Made by a program: the position numbers and the translations under genes. 6,446 nucleotides of DNA from Deltaproteobacteria bacterium (GTDB lineage: Bacteria; Desulfobacterota; DSM-4660; Desulfatiglandales; B25-G16): positions 1 to 6,446 of the forward strand of contig QMLW01000118.1 in NCBI GenBank assembly GCA_003646935.1, given 5' to 3'. A model generated the notes under the pieces. It worked only from the letters and a program-made list of their open reading frames with translations. It did not search any database and was not told the DNA's origin. Position 1 is the stretch's first letter. The number at the start of each line of letters is the position of its first letter. Of this stretch, positions 6,441 through 6,446 are shown one piece after another.

Positions 6441-6446
6441 CTATAC

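Noticed and set aside
1..6446. Insertion sequence, CRISPR array or phage-defence system
   Set aside because: No transposase motifs, terminal inverted repeats, repeat-spacer periodicity, nuclease or defence-like domains were seen.

Overview
The window looks like a chromosomal segment of a Gram-negative bacterium built around uptake and CoA activation of an organic acid. Moderate GC, TTG starts beside strong Shine-Dalgarno sites, and a TRAP transporter next to an acyl-CoA ligase and a 3-hydroxyacyl-CoA dehydrogenase would fit an anaerobic Desulfobacterota-type or related proteobacterial fatty/aromatic-acid degrader. That placement is inference only; no marker gene is present.

Layout. Positions 3-266 hold the 3' end of a 3-hydroxyacyl-CoA / L-carnitine dehydrogenase-like gene cut by the window edge. 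After a 219-nt gap, a same-strand cluster follows: dctP (periplasmic solute receptor, 486-1601), a strong intercistronic hairpin (1612-1657), dctQ (small membrane subunit, about 1763-2266), dctM (large membrane subunit, 2263-3594, overlapping dctQ by 4 nt) and an AMP-forming acyl-CoA ligase (3617-5257). From 5258 on, coding density falls: a doubtful 47-codon frame containing a spaced repeat, a small membrane-anchored protein of unknown function (5452-5775), a doubtful 72-aa frame, and finally protein-like but broken open frames on the minus strand (6004-6440) that look like a decayed or frameshifted gene.

How the genes work together. DctP would capture a carboxylate in the periplasm, DctQM would import it using an ion gradient, and the ligase would trap it as a CoA thioester using ATP. 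The upstream dehydrogenase may oxidise a 3-hydroxyacyl intermediate. The receptor resembles the FcbT1/TakP-like branch of TRAP receptors, which includes keto-acid and chlorobenzoate binders, so a monocarboxylate is more likely than a C4-dicarboxylate. The exact substrate cannot be read from the sequence.

I see no mobile element, CRISPR array, tRNA or rRNA. The core is a recognisable catabolic cassette. The points worth a second look are the intragenic GC shift in the ligase, the dctP leader, the dctP-dctQ hairpin, and the broken genes at the right end. I did not find convincing evidence for an undescribed system.
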